Made by a program: the position numbers and the translations under genes | In this document: one piece after another, positions 39,465 through 47,891 of the stretch | How positions within the stretch are numbered: the stretch's first letter is position 1 | How the letters are laid out: the number at the start of each line of letters is the position of its first letter | The notes under the pieces: generated by a model | Database searches by the model: none | The model's input: the letters and a program-made list of their open reading frames with translations, nothing else | What the model was told of the DNA's origin: nothing | Assembly (NCBI GenBank): GCA_002297005.1 | Contig: DBIX01000032.1 | Location: forward strand, 1 to 63,521 | Source of the DNA: Cyanobacteria bacterium UBA791 | GTDB lineage: Bacteria > Cyanobacteriota > Vampirovibrionia > Gastranaerophilales > Gastranaerophilaceae | Direction of reading: 5' to 3' | Length of the DNA: 63,521 bases

Positions 39465-40940
39465 CTACACCTCTGCGATTGATTCAAAATTGTAATAATT
39501 CGTTACTTCTTCTCTAGCAAGTACAGTTAGATTATTGATATATTGTGAAAATATCATAAATATCATGTGTCTAACTTCCATAGGAACAACTAACAATATA
39601 TTTTCCATGCCTTGTTTTTCAGCAATTTTTTCTATTTTATTTACGATTGTTTCAATTTTTGAGGCTTCTAATCTAACGATGTTGTCATCGTTATCTTCTT
39701 GTTGTGCTTCAAACATGTGCAACATTGTTTTGTCAGCAAATTCTATACCTTGGATAACATCGTCTTCTGATAAGTATTTATAGCAAATAAGTCTTGCCAT
39801 AGATAATCTGATTTTATCCAATAAATCTTCTTTTGTTGGCTCGTCTGAAAAATCATTGATTTTTTCAAACAAGTAAACAATGTCTTTTATTGAAACACGT
39901 TCTCTGATTAGGCTTACAAGTAAATATCTTAATTCTGAAACAGAGATAAAGTCACCTATAATGTTTTCAACCAAGAATGGGTTTTTGTCATTAACAAGTT
40001 CCACATATCTATTTACTGCATCATAATCAAGCAACTCATCAACATATTTGATAGAAACATATTCTAATGCTCTACCGATGTATTCTGATGGAGTTATACC
40101 TTTTTGCCAAAAATCTTCTGTTTGCTCTTTCTTTATCCAAAGAATTTTTTTGCCTGTGATAGAATCTACTCCAGAAAACATATCCTTTTTCTTTTTGATA
40201 TTAAGTTCATCTTGGAAGAACATTAAGTAATTTGGATAAACAAATGAATTAAATACGCTTAGACCTCTAATATTGATTGAAAATTCATAAGGTGCAAGCA
40301 ATTCATCGTCCTTAAACATAATTTTTGGAATAACATATCCTAATTCATCTGTAAGTTGTTGTCTAACTTTTACAGTTTCACTTAGCAAATCATTGTCATT
40401 ATCAGCTTCTGGGCTAACAAATTCAACGATTTCTTCGTTTAAATGAATGGCAAATTTTTCTGATGAAATATAATCAAACATTTCATCTGGAGAAATTGCT
40501 TTAACCAAGCTGTGTTGCAAGTTTTCTAATTCCTTATACCCTGCAGACATTTTGTCGTTTAAATTTTTTCTTTCGCTAGAACCAACTGTGGCATTTTCTA
40601 ATTGGTTTTTGTATTTTTGAACTTTTTTCTTTTGTTCTTTTATTTTTGATTGAATATCTTTTGTTATTTCATAAGGAGTAAGCTTTTGAGAAAGCATTTT
40701 CTCCATTTGGCTTTTGAAAGCAGAGATATTCATGACTTCATCATAAGCACTACTTGCATTTAGATTAGCGTCTTTTACGAAAATACAATTAAAGTTAAAG
40801 CCGTCGTCTGATTCAACTTCGTGCATTGAATACAATTCCCAGCCATCTGCTGACATTTCATTTAATAAATTTTCTAATGGCTCTGTTGTGTCTGCTGGAA
40901 CTGTTTTAATTATGTATTGAAGTTTTGTATTTTTAAACAT
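39465..40940 (-). CDS. Soluble FlhA C-terminal-domain protein fused to a DUF4177-like domain
   Basis: Residues 1-60 resemble DUF4177 (LLNEMSADGWELYSMHEV). Residues about 95-150 are a charged coiled coil. From about 185 to 430 the sequence follows the cytoplasmic domain of FlhA: L-G-Y-V-I-P-K-I-M-F-K-D-D, Y-E-F-S-I-N-I-R-G, W-I-K-K-E, P-F-L-V-E-N-I-I-G-D-F-I-S, L-R-Y-L-L-V-S-L-I-R-E-R-V-S-I-K-D-I and D-K-I-R-L-S-M-A-R. Normal FlhA has eight membrane helices before this domain; here there are none, so the protein is cytosolic. FlhA-C docks chaperone-substrate complexes for flagellar export. AAAGGAG precedes the ATG. It may be a free docking platform or competitor for type III substrates. Confidence 0.75.
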   Translation of the reverse strand: MFKNTKLQYIIKTVPADTTEPLENLLNEMSADGWELYSMHEVESDDGFNFNCIFVKDANLNASSAYDEVMNISAFKSQMEKMLSQKLTPYEITKDIQSKIKEQKKKVQKYKNQLENATVGSSERKNLNDKMSAGYKELENLQHSLVKAISPDEMFDYISSEKFAIHLNEEIVEFVSPEADNDNDLLSETVKVRQQLTDELGYVIPKIMFKDDELLAPYEFSINIRGLSVFNSFVYPNYLMFFQDELNIKKKKDMFSGVDSITGKKILWIKKEQTEDFWQKGITPSEYIGRALEYVSIKYVDELLDYDAVNRYVELVNDKNPFLVENIIGDFISVSELRYLLVSLIRERVSIKDIVYLFEKINDFSDEPTKEDLLDKIRLSMARLICYKYLSEDDVIQGIEFADKTMLHMFEAQQEDNDDNIVRLEASKIETIVNKIEKIAEKQGMENILLVVPMEVRHMIFMIFSQYINNLTVLAREEVTNYYNFESIAEV

Positions 40941-40992
40941 TTTATTCTCCTTTTGAAGATGTAGTCTTTATAAGAGTATAATCAATATTTAA

Positions 40993-41451
40993 TTATTTTG
41001 CACCTTTTTTAAGTTTTGCAATAACTAAATCGCTAACATCAATTCCGCCAACAAAAAGAACTCTTGCATCAACGATAGCGTCAAGCTTTTGTTCTACAAG
41101 TACAGCTCTTGATGCGTTTTGAATTTTTTGGTAAATAGCTTGTTCTTTTTCAGCTTTGAATTTTAAATAAGCTTCTTTTTTAGCTTTGAATTCTTTTGCT
41201 ACTTGTTCTTCAAAATTTTTCTTTTGAATAGGAGTTGTTAAAGTTTTAGATTTTTTTTCTTGTTGTAATAAGTATTCTTGCAAAGCTAATTCTTTTTGGC
41301 TGATTTCTCTCATAGCTGCTTGAATACCGTCATAACCGTTATAAATTTTTTCTGTATCAATATATCCAATACCTTCTGCAGAAGCCATTGAACCTGTTAA
41401 TAATGTTGTTGCAAGACCTAATGCAATAAGCATATTTTTTAAATTTTTCAT
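40993..41451 (-). CDS. Skp/OmpH-family periplasmic chaperone
   Basis: The 152-residue protein has a signal peptide (MKNLKNMLIALGLATTLLTGSMASA). A long charged coiled coil (about residues 45-115) and a terminal strand (FVGGIDVSDLVIAKL) match Skp/OmpH, which carries unfolded outer-membrane proteins to BamA. It lies 42 nt downstream of the bamA-like gene, the usual pairing. Confidence 0.88.
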   Translation of the reverse strand: MKNLKNMLIALGLATTLLTGSMASAEGIGYIDTEKIYNGYDGIQAAMREISQKELALQEYLLQQEKKSKTLTTPIQKKNFEEQVAKEFKAKKEAYLKFKAEKEQAIYQKIQNASRAVLVEQKLDAIVDARVLFVGGIDVSDLVIAKLKKGAK

Positions 41452-41493
41452 TTTGTTTTGTCCTTTCTATATTAAAGTATGTCTATTTTGTTA

Positions 41494-43404
41494 CTAGTAT
41501 GTTAAGTCACCAACCCCGAATGTGAAGTAACCATTTTTGTTTCCATTAGCACCTGGATTTGTAAGTGGAATACCATAATCAACAGATAATGGACCAATAC
41601 CAGGAATGTAAACCTTGATACCAACACCAGCTGTAATAGCTTCCATTGGTCTATCATAAATAATATCTGAAATTGTTGGATGGAACATTTTACCTGCATC
41701 AACAAAGAATGAAAGTTTAAGGTTATCAAAGAATGGAACTTTTTTGATTCTGTCTAAGAATAATAATGGAGTGTTCAATTCTGCACTACCCATAACAAAT
41801 GCATCGCCTGTACCTACACCACTCATTTTGAAACCTCTGATAGTGTATGGACCACCTAAACGGTATGCCATAACTTCAGGCATGTCGCCGTGAATGTTTC
41901 CACCAGCTCTAGCTGTAAGGGTGAAGGAAGATTTGCTTGCTACTGGCATGTATTGTTTTAACATACCTGTAAGTTTTCCGTGTGTGTAACTTGTATTATT
42001 TAATGCTATATTTTCTTCGAATTTAACATTAGCCAATGTACCATGTCTTGGGTTGATTGTTGTATCTCTTGTATCATAAGTTAACCCAGGAGCTAATGTT
42101 AGGAAGAAACCACCTTGTAATTGTTCAGCTCTTCTTGAAATTGGAATCTTATACATATTGTATAATGCACTAATTTTATTGAAGTCACCCTCTCTTGCAT
42201 CAACATTTTCTAAACCAGCTGTAAATGTTGTTGATAAAAATCTGTTTGTTTTCCAAGCATGAGCAACTGTTCCTTGAATACCAAATCTTCTTTCAATAGC
42301 AAGTGGTACTTGATAACTACCAAAATCTCTGTAGAAGACTTTTGTCATTAAAGAAGTATCAGAGTTGATGAAATAAGGTTCAAAGAAACTAAGTTCTGCT
42401 TGAATATTCAAGTGGTCTTCAATAGTTGAGTCATTAAGAATTACGCCAGAACCAAGCATAAAGTTAAGTCCAACTCTTTGGTTTAAACCTCTAAAGTTGT
42501 TGTCGCTAATACCTAACGAACCAAAAATACCAGTACCACTATCCAAACCTCCACCAACAGAGATTTGAGCTGTTCTTTGTTCGTCAACTGTGATAGTAAT
42601 GTTGTACTTGTTTGGATCTTGTTCAGACGGTTCAATTTCACGGTTTACATCCTTGAATGCTTGAGTAGCATATAATCTTACTAAGTCCGCCTTAATAAGA
42701 TCTTCATTGTAAACCATTCCAGGTTCAGACAAAATGTTTCTTTCAATGATGTAAGCTTTCGTTTTGTGGTTACCTGAAATAAGGATTTTGTTGATAACAC
42801 CCTCTGAAATTTCTATATTCAGCGTTCCATCTGGATCATCAGTTAGAGAGCTTATTCTAGCTAAGATGTAACCTTTTTCTGCATAATAGTTTTGAATGTT
42901 TTCAATAGCTTGATTGATTTGGGCATAGTTTTGAGGTTTGCCTTTTAGGGGTAATAAGAATTGCAGAATTTCGTCAGTTGGAATAACTGAATTACCATCA
43001 ATTAAAAAGTCTGTTACTGGAATGTTTTCTTCAAGAACGATTTTTAAGGTTACAGAGTTGTCTGCGTTTTCGATAGGGATTGCTTTCATTCGTTCTGTGA
43101 AAAATCCAGTTTCGTAAATGTTTTTAAGGTTTCTTTGAATAGCATTCTTGTCATATTCATCACCTGGTTTTATGTCAATTAGGGTTTTGACATATTCTGG
43201 TTTAATAACATTAGTTCCCTCAATTTCAATGTTTTTGATAAATTGAGCTTCTTGTTTGATTAAAATATTGTCTTGAGTAGGGGCGTTTTGAGTGTTTTTA
43301 GTTGATTTTGAGCCGATAGCATTAGCTGGTTGGTTAATGCTTATAACCAACGCAAAAATTGCACATAATATCGCTATCTTTTTATATATTTCAGCTAAGC
43401 TCAA
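41494..43404 (-). CDS. bamA: BamA/Omp85 outer-membrane assembly protein
   Basis: The 636 residues hold a signal peptide, POTRA repeats (about 55-285; for example YVKTLIDIKPGDEYDKNAIQRNLKNIYETGFF-like segments at 70-105 and 220-270) and a 16-strand barrel. The Y-R-L-G-G-P-Y-T-I-R-G-F segment matches the (V/I)RGF motif of Omp85. The last residues (YFTFGVGDLTY) fit a closing strand. Three POTRA domains are likely, fewer than the five of proteobacterial BamA and as in cyanobacterial Omp85. The start is TTG at 43404, with AGGG upstream. It shows a diderm cell. Confidence 0.92.
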   Translation of the reverse strand: MSLAEIYKKIAILCAIFALVISINQPANAIGSKSTKNTQNAPTQDNILIKQEAQFIKNIEIEGTNVIKPEYVKTLIDIKPGDEYDKNAIQRNLKNIYETGFFTERMKAIPIENADNSVTLKIVLEENIPVTDFLIDGNSVIPTDEILQFLLPLKGKPQNYAQINQAIENIQNYYAEKGYILARISSLTDDPDGTLNIEISEGVINKILISGNHKTKAYIIERNILSEPGMVYNEDLIKADLVRLYATQAFKDVNREIEPSEQDPNKYNITITVDEQRTAQISVGGGLDSGTGIFGSLGISDNNFRGLNQRVGLNFMLGSGVILNDSTIEDHLNIQAELSFFEPYFINSDTSLMTKVFYRDFGSYQVPLAIERRFGIQGTVAHAWKTNRFLSTTFTAGLENVDAREGDFNKISALYNMYKIPISRRAEQLQGGFFLTLAPGLTYDTRDTTINPRHGTLANVKFEENIALNNTSYTHGKLTGMLKQYMPVASKSSFTLTARAGGNIHGDMPEVMAYRLGGPYTIRGFKMSGVGTGDAFVMGSAELNTPLLFLDRIKKVPFFDNLKLSFFVDAGKMFHPTISDIIYDRPMEAITAGVGIKVYIPGIGPLSVDYGIPLTNPGANGNKNGYFTFGVGDLTY

Positions 43405-43547
43405 ATTTTATCCCTAATCTTTATACTCAAAACTAATGTATGAAAATATTATACCCCAAACATGTCAGAATAACCATGAAATCAGCAATTTTTACACTAT
43501 TTAACATTTAAAATTTTAGTTTCTGAAAACTATGATATAATTGACTC

Positions 43548-44363
43548 ATGAGAAAATTAGCGATTTTATTTTCAAATGTAACCTTGTTTATTTTGGCAAT
43601 CTCCATGATATTTCCGTTCTTAATCATGGTTTATCTTTCTTTTGTTCCAACATCAGAAATTTTTTCTCATAATTTTACTTTAAATTTAAGTTTGGATAAC
43701 TATAAAAACGTTTTTAACGACATTCCTGTTCTAACTTACTTTTTAAACTCTTTGATTGTTGCTGTATTATCAACAGTAGGACAAGTTTTAATAGCAAGTC
43801 TTGCAGGATATGCTTTTGCAAGATTTGAATTTAAAGGTAAAAATCTTTTATTTTTTATAATTCTTTTAACCATGATGATTCCACCTCAAGTTAATATTAT
43901 TCCTTTATTTTTCTTGATGAGGGAATTACATTTGGTAAATACTTATTCAGCATTAATCTTGCCAGCGTTGTTTGGTGGCTTTGGTATATTTATGATGCGT
44001 CAATTCTTTTTGGGCTTGCCAAAAGAACTTGAAGAATCAGCTTTATTAGATGGTTGTAATTTGTTTCAAACCTTTTTCAAAATCTGTTTACCACTTGCAA
44101 TGCCAGCTATTGTTACACTAACTATTTTTACTTTTGTTTTAAATTGGAATAGTTTTATGTGGCCTTTGATTGTTACAAGTAGCGAGGGTATGAGAACTTT
44201 GCCTGTTGGTTTTGCAATTTTCAAAGGTAGTTTTAGAGAAATTACTTTATGGGGTGAATTGTTAGCTTGTGCTGTAATTTGCATTGTTCCTGTTATTGTA
44301 GTTTTCCTTGCTGGTCGCAAATATTTTATCAATGACCTAGTCAAAGGTGCAATTAAGGAATAA
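43548..44363 (+). CDS. Sugar ABC transporter permease, MalG/UgpE-like (leaderless start)
   Basis: This 271-residue inner-membrane protein has six helices and the EAA loop E-S-A-L-L-D-G-C-N-L-F-Q-T-F-F-K-I-C-L-P typical of MalG-type permeases of carbohydrate importers. The partner permease, binding protein and ATPase are not adjacent. TATAAT with an upstream TG (43533-43541) ends exactly 6 nt before the ATG and no ribosome site exists, so the mRNA is probably leaderless. Confidence 0.9.
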   Translation: MRKLAILFSNVTLFILAISMIFPFLIMVYLSFVPTSEIFSHNFTLNLSLDNYKNVFNDIPVLTYFLNSLIVAVLSTVGQVLIASLAGYAFARFEFKGKNLLFFIILLTMMIPPQVNIIPLFFLMRELHLVNTYSALILPALFGGFGIFMMRQFFLGLPKELEESALLDGCNLFQTFFKICLPLAMPAIVTLTIFTFVLNWNSFMWPLIVTSSEGMRTLPVGFAIFKGSFREITLWGELLACAVICIVPVIVVFLAGRKYFINDLVKGAIKE

Positions 44364-44412
44364 AAGACTAGCCATATAGTTAATTACAATAACCGAAAAT
44401 GTCTACTACAAT

Positions 44413-45105
44413 ATGGCTATTATGCAACTTACGAAACCAAACTCTTCATTAGAGACATATTTGGCACTTGCAGTACATGATTTAAAAACCCCTATTAATG
44501 CTCAAATTTTGGCAGCAACATGTATTTTGCAAACAAAAAAACTCCCTGATGATTTACATGAATTAATAAACGATATTTTAGGCTCAGCAAAATATTTAAA
44601 AGATTTAGTGGATAATATTTTAACAAAATATCAAATGGATATTAATGAGCAGAAGTTCAATATTAAAACAAATTCAGTAGAAGCACTATTAGAAGATGCA
44701 ATTGAAAGTATTAAATATCTTATTGAAGAAAAAAATATTAAACTAATTGTTAAAAATAGGTTGAAAAATAACAATCAAAAATTTGATTACCTTGAAATAA
44801 AAAGAGTTTTAACAAATTTAATCGCAAATGCTATTGATTTTACTAGAAAAAAAGTTATTTTAAAAATCTCTGAAACAGAAAAATATGTAAGATTTTCTGT
44901 CGCAGATTTTGGTTGTGGGGTTAAACTTGATAATCCTGACGATATTTTTAGTAAGGATTTGACATTATCTCAATCTCAAAAAAGATTAGGTACAGGGCTT
45001 GGACTATTTATTGCAAAACAAATTGTTTTAGCTCATAATGGCAAGATTTCTATCAAAACAAAAGAAAATTTTGGTACTGTCATATCCTTTATATTACCGA
45101 AATAA
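44413..45105 (+). CDS. Histidine kinase core without sensor domain
   Basis: The 230 residues consist only of the HisKA dimerisation domain (L-A-L-A-V-H-D-L-K-T-P-I, phospho-accepting His at residue 23) and the ATPase domain (N box NLIANAIDFT, G1 DFGCGV, G2 GTGLGLFIAK). No membrane or sensory part and no response regulator are adjacent; it may read input through a partner protein. The leader holds TAGCCATAT (44369-44377) pairing with ATATGGCTA (44412-44420), which covers the first ATG. An ATG at 44422 is an alternative start. Confidence 0.9.
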   Translation: MAIMQLTKPNSSLETYLALAVHDLKTPINAQILAATCILQTKKLPDDLHELINDILGSAKYLKDLVDNILTKYQMDINEQKFNIKTNSVEALLEDAIESIKYLIEEKNIKLIVKNRLKNNNQKFDYLEIKRVLTNLIANAIDFTRKKVILKISETEKYVRFSVADFGCGVKLDNPDDIFSKDLTLSQSQKRLGTGLGLFIAKQIVLAHNGKISIKTKENFGTVISFILPK

Positions 45106-45171
45106 TTTGTAAAGTGTTGATATATTTTTAAAAAATAGTTTATAATGAATTGACTAGGATGAGAGTGTTTT

Positions 45172-45870
45172 ATGCATAAATTATTCAAAAATATATCACT
45201 ATTTATTTTATCGATGCAAGAAAAAATCTTGTCACGAAAACTAAAAGGTGCTATGGGTACAACTTTTGTTAACTCTACATCTAAGACTGTTTTGTCAAAA
45301 GATTATACTGTAAATTTCAATACTGAAACAGAAAAAAATAAAGAAAAATTAAAAAAAGAAGTTACACATATTTTGAAAGAATTTGAAAATGATGTGGATA
45401 AGATTTTAGGTTATATTGAGCTTGAGGGAACAAAGGTTTATAATCTAAAATTTGCAGATAAAATTTTAGGTTTTATTGGTGAAGAAAAAGGGTTTTTAAC
45501 TCAAATTGATGGCTTAAAAGCTTTATTTTTAAACTTGATTTTAAATAAAAAACTTTCAAACAAATTTGATGACTGTTTTGTTGTTGAAGATAAAAATGTC
45601 GAACCATATTCGCTAATTCACCAATTCCATAAATGGTATGCAAAAAAATTAAATCTTCCTGGATTTGATAAAAAAGCTCAAAAAATATTTAAGAAATATT
45701 TGAAAAACGATAGAGATGTTTCAAAATTAAAAATGGATGAAATTATGTCTTTGAAAGAGGCTATCGCAAGAGATACAGATGCAATCAATTTTGTTGTAGA
45801 ACTTGCAAAAGGTTCTGAGGGTAGTAAAAAAGCTCTTGAAAAAATCAAAGACGGTGGTGCAAATATTTAG
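45172..45870 (+). CDS. Conserved-looking protein of unknown function
   Basis: The 232 residues start M-H-K-L-F-K-N-I-S-L-F-I-L-S-M-Q. They are Lys-rich and mostly helical, with repeats of the type K-x-x-D-K-I-L-G-x-I (residues about 77-105). No signal or membrane helix is convincing and I recognise no catalytic motif. GATGAGAG precedes the ATG. The nucleotidyltransferase-like gene follows after 8 nt, so the two probably act together. Confidence 0.7.
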   Translation: MHKLFKNISLFILSMQEKILSRKLKGAMGTTFVNSTSKTVLSKDYTVNFNTETEKNKEKLKKEVTHILKEFENDVDKILGYIELEGTKVYNLKFADKILGFIGEEKGFLTQIDGLKALFLNLILNKKLSNKFDDCFVVEDKNVEPYSLIHQFHKWYAKKLNLPGFDKKAQKIFKKYLKNDRDVSKLKMDEIMSLKEAIARDTDAINFVVELAKGSEGSKKALEKIKDGGANI

Positions 45871-45878
45871 TTTTTATT

Positions 45879-46658
45879 ATGGAGAAATCTTTAGAAAATA
45901 TTGTTGAATTTTACAAATCTTTTGAACAGGTAAAGGCCATTGCTTTTGGCGGTTCTTGTAGTGCAAAAACCTCAGATATGGCTTCTGATATTGATTTGTA
46001 TGTATTTTTAGAAAACGATATTTCAGTAGAAGAAAGAAAAAACTTTGTAGAAAAAATATCTTCAAATTTTGAAGTTGGTGGCGAATATTTCGGAAATGGT
46101 GACGAGTATTTTGTCGAGGATTTAGGACAACAACTTGATGTTATGTATTGGAATACAAAATGGTTTGAAGATGTTGTTGAAAATATTTGGATAAAAAATT
46201 ATGTCCAAAATGGTTATACAACTTGTTTTTTGTATACTTTAAAGGTTTGTAAAATAGTTTATGACAAGGATAACTGGTTACAAGGTTTGAAAGATAAGAT
46301 TAACACTTCGTATCCAATAAATTTGAAACAAAACATTATAAAAAGAAATATGATGTTGATGAAAGATAAACCTTTTGCATCATATTATGAACAAATAAAA
46401 AAGGCTTTAGCTAGAAAAGACGTTGTTAGTGTAAATCATAGACTTTCTGCATTTTTGGCAAGTTATTTTGATGTTCTTTTTGCTGTTAATGAAAAACTTC
46501 ATTGTGGCGAAAAAAGATTGATTCAGTATTCAAAAGACAATTTGAAAATTTTACCAAAAGATTTTGAAGAAAATATTGATAAGGTTTTAACTCAACCAAA
46601 TGAAAACACTTTAGAAATTTTAAATGAAATGGTTGAAAATTTAAGAGCAGTTCTTTAG
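45879..46658 (+). CDS. Nucleotidyltransferase-fold protein (DUF4037-like)
   Basis: The 259-residue protein begins with a minimal nucleotidyltransferase domain: A-F-G-G-S-C-S-A-K-T-S-D-M-A-S-D-I-D-L-Y-V (GS...DxD), with a further Asp in Q-Q-L-D-V-M. The helical C-terminal half resembles DUF4037 proteins, some of which nucleotidylate small molecules such as aminoglycosides. Its substrate is unknown. The 3' end overlaps the convergent HAD gene by 4 nt. Confidence 0.8.
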   Translation: MEKSLENIVEFYKSFEQVKAIAFGGSCSAKTSDMASDIDLYVFLENDISVEERKNFVEKISSNFEVGGEYFGNGDEYFVEDLGQQLDVMYWNTKWFEDVVENIWIKNYVQNGYTTCFLYTLKVCKIVYDKDNWLQGLKDKINTSYPINLKQNIIKRNMMLMKDKPFASYYEQIKKALARKDVVSVNHRLSAFLASYFDVLFAVNEKLHCGEKRLIQYSKDNLKILPKDFEENIDKVLTQPNENTLEILNEMVENLRAVL

Positions 46659-46993
46659 TTTTGCCAATGAACTTTGAATTTTGCAATATCTTTGAGAGTT
46701 TGTTCGTAATTACCTTTAAAACAAACTGTTCTATCGTCAATATAAAGATATGACGGTATTTTGATATTTGTAACGTCTTTAAAATATTTGTCTAAATCAT
46801 TTTTGATAAGCCATTTTGTGGCTAAGATTAGATTTCTTGATGTAAAAAGATAAAGTTCGTATTTTTCACAAAGATTTTCAAGAAAGTTTTTTGCTCCAGT
46901 TCTTATTTCAGGAATAGAATTTTCATCATATTTTTCTTTGCCATATTCGTTTAGAACTCCGTCTAAATCAATTAATATTTTCTTTCTAAACAT
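46655..46993 (-). CDS. HAD-superfamily 5'-nucleotidase-like phosphatase
   Basis: The 112-residue protein has the HAD nucleophile motif D-L-D-G-V-L-N at residues 9-15, motif II in L-F-T-S-R, and the acidic motif Y-I-D-D-R-T. Length and order match small NT5C-like or kinase-associated HAD phosphatases. The motif III Lys may be in K-N-D or K-G-N. Start ATG at 46993; no clear ribosome site. Confidence 0.8.
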   Translation of the reverse strand: MFRKKILIDLDGVLNEYGKEKYDENSIPEIRTGAKNFLENLCEKYELYLFTSRNLILATKWLIKNDLDKYFKDVTNIKIPSYLYIDDRTVCFKGNYEQTLKDIAKFKVHWQN

Positions 46994-47061
46994 AAGATTA
47001 ACCTATAAAAATGGACTGTCATTCCTGTAATTATGTGAATAGAAATATCATAATATGGAAT

Positions 47062-47271
47062 ATGAGTCAAGAAATTAGAAATCTTTTAGCAAAGAATATT
47101 CAAAAATTTAGAAAATCAAAAAAGCTGAAAAGAGAAGAATTATCTTTGTTATTAGGTTTTGATAATTCTTATATTTCTAAACTTGAAAAAGGTAAAATTA
47201 ATATTACCGTTGATAAATTAGATTTAATAGCAAACCATCTTGGAGTAAAAGTTAAAGATTTATTTGAGTAG
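47062..47271 (+). CDS. XRE-family helix-turn-helix regulator
   Basis: The 69 residues are a single Cro/C1-type domain: N-I-Q-K-F-R-K-S-K-K-L-K-R-E-E-L-S, G-F-D-N-S-Y-I-S-K-L-E-K-G, N-H-L-G-V-K-V-K-D-L-F. I start at the ATG at 47062: the longer frame begins with an unrelated Cys/Asn-rich stretch. CATAAT (47049-47054) lies 7 nt before this ATG, pointing to a leaderless mRNA. The target may be its own promoter or the divergent HAD gene. Confidence 0.85.
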   Translation: MSQEIRNLLAKNIQKFRKSKKLKREELSLLLGFDNSYISKLEKGKINITVDKLDLIANHLGVKVKDLFE

Positions 47272-47296
47272 TTTGGGGTTTCTAGCCAAACAACCC

Positions 47297-47455
47297 ATGT
47301 CATTCTGAAGCATGAAATGGTGTATTTTTATTTAGTCTAGTATGTTCAGAATCTTACCCGTTGTGAATGCGTATATATGGCGTAAAAATATATTAACGTT
47401 GAATTTATCAATTTTTCATTGGTAAGGTCCTGAAACAAGTTCAGGACGACAAACA
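47297..47455. repeat. Palindromic intergenic repeat, family A (copy 2)
   Basis: Outer arms TGTCATTCTGAA and TTCAGGACGACA and inner arms CAGAATCTTACC and GGTAAGGTCCTG repeat the layout of 14938-15107. No gene or RNA is visible in it. Confidence 0.65.
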
Positions 47456-47487
47456 TTTTTGTATGTTATGTTTTTACCCTCATAACA

Positions 47488-47703
47488 AAAAAAGGACTTC
47501 TTACGAAGTCCTTTTTTAAATGGTCGGGAAGATAGGCTTACCGTAGGCGAGGAACGAGCCGTACGGGAGCGAATGCAAAGTTCAAATATTCTATGAGCAA
47601 AGCGAAATAAGAATATTTAGAATTTTGTCACGGTGTAACCGTGTGCCAAAAACAATGCAATAAAAAAGGACTTCTTACGAAGTCCTTTTTTAAATGGTCG
47701 GGA
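47488..47703. repeat. Exact 42-bp direct repeat of the tRNA-Pro 3' end plus terminator
   Basis: 47488-47529 and 47662-47703 are identical. Each contains the hairpin GGACTTC-TTAC-GAAGTCC and TGGTCGGGA, the last 9 nt of tRNA-Pro in reverse. The 132 bp between them start with a degenerate tRNA-like 3' half (AGATAGG...AGGCGAGG) and hold an AAATATTCT/AGAATATTT palindrome. This is what a decayed second tRNA gene or an old tRNA-end integration leaves. Confidence 0.7.
47664..47691 (-). terminator. Terminator of tRNA-Pro
   Basis: AAAAGGACTTC and GAAGTCCTTTT form the stem directly downstream of tRNA-Pro on the minus strand. Confidence 0.85.
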
Positions 47704-47770
47704 TGACACGGTTCGAACGTGCGACCCCCTCGTCCCAAGCAAGGTGCGCTACCAGCTGCGCTACATCCCG
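47695..47770 (-). tRNA. tRNA-Pro (anticodon UGG)
   Basis: On minus, CGGGATG and CATCCCG form the acceptor stem, CCTTG and CGAGG the anticodon stem with loop CTTGGGA (anticodon TGG), and ACGGTTCGAACGT the T-arm in reverse. A73 and CCA are encoded. The frame on plus across this gene gives a well-known false reading and is ignored. Confidence 0.95.
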
Positions 47771-47891
47771 TAGGTCATGTATAGTTTATATTAAAGATGT
47801 TCTTTCGTCAAGTAGTTTCTTTTATTTTTCTCAAAAATCTAGTCCAAATGTACTTGGTTTTTATATTTTTAATATGCTATTATGGTCGAAT

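Noticed and set aside
47694..47891. N-terminal extension of the outer-membrane barrel starting M-V-G-M-T-R-F-E-R-A
   Set aside because: It reads antisense through tRNA-Pro and its promoter; the real start with a signal peptide is at 47892.
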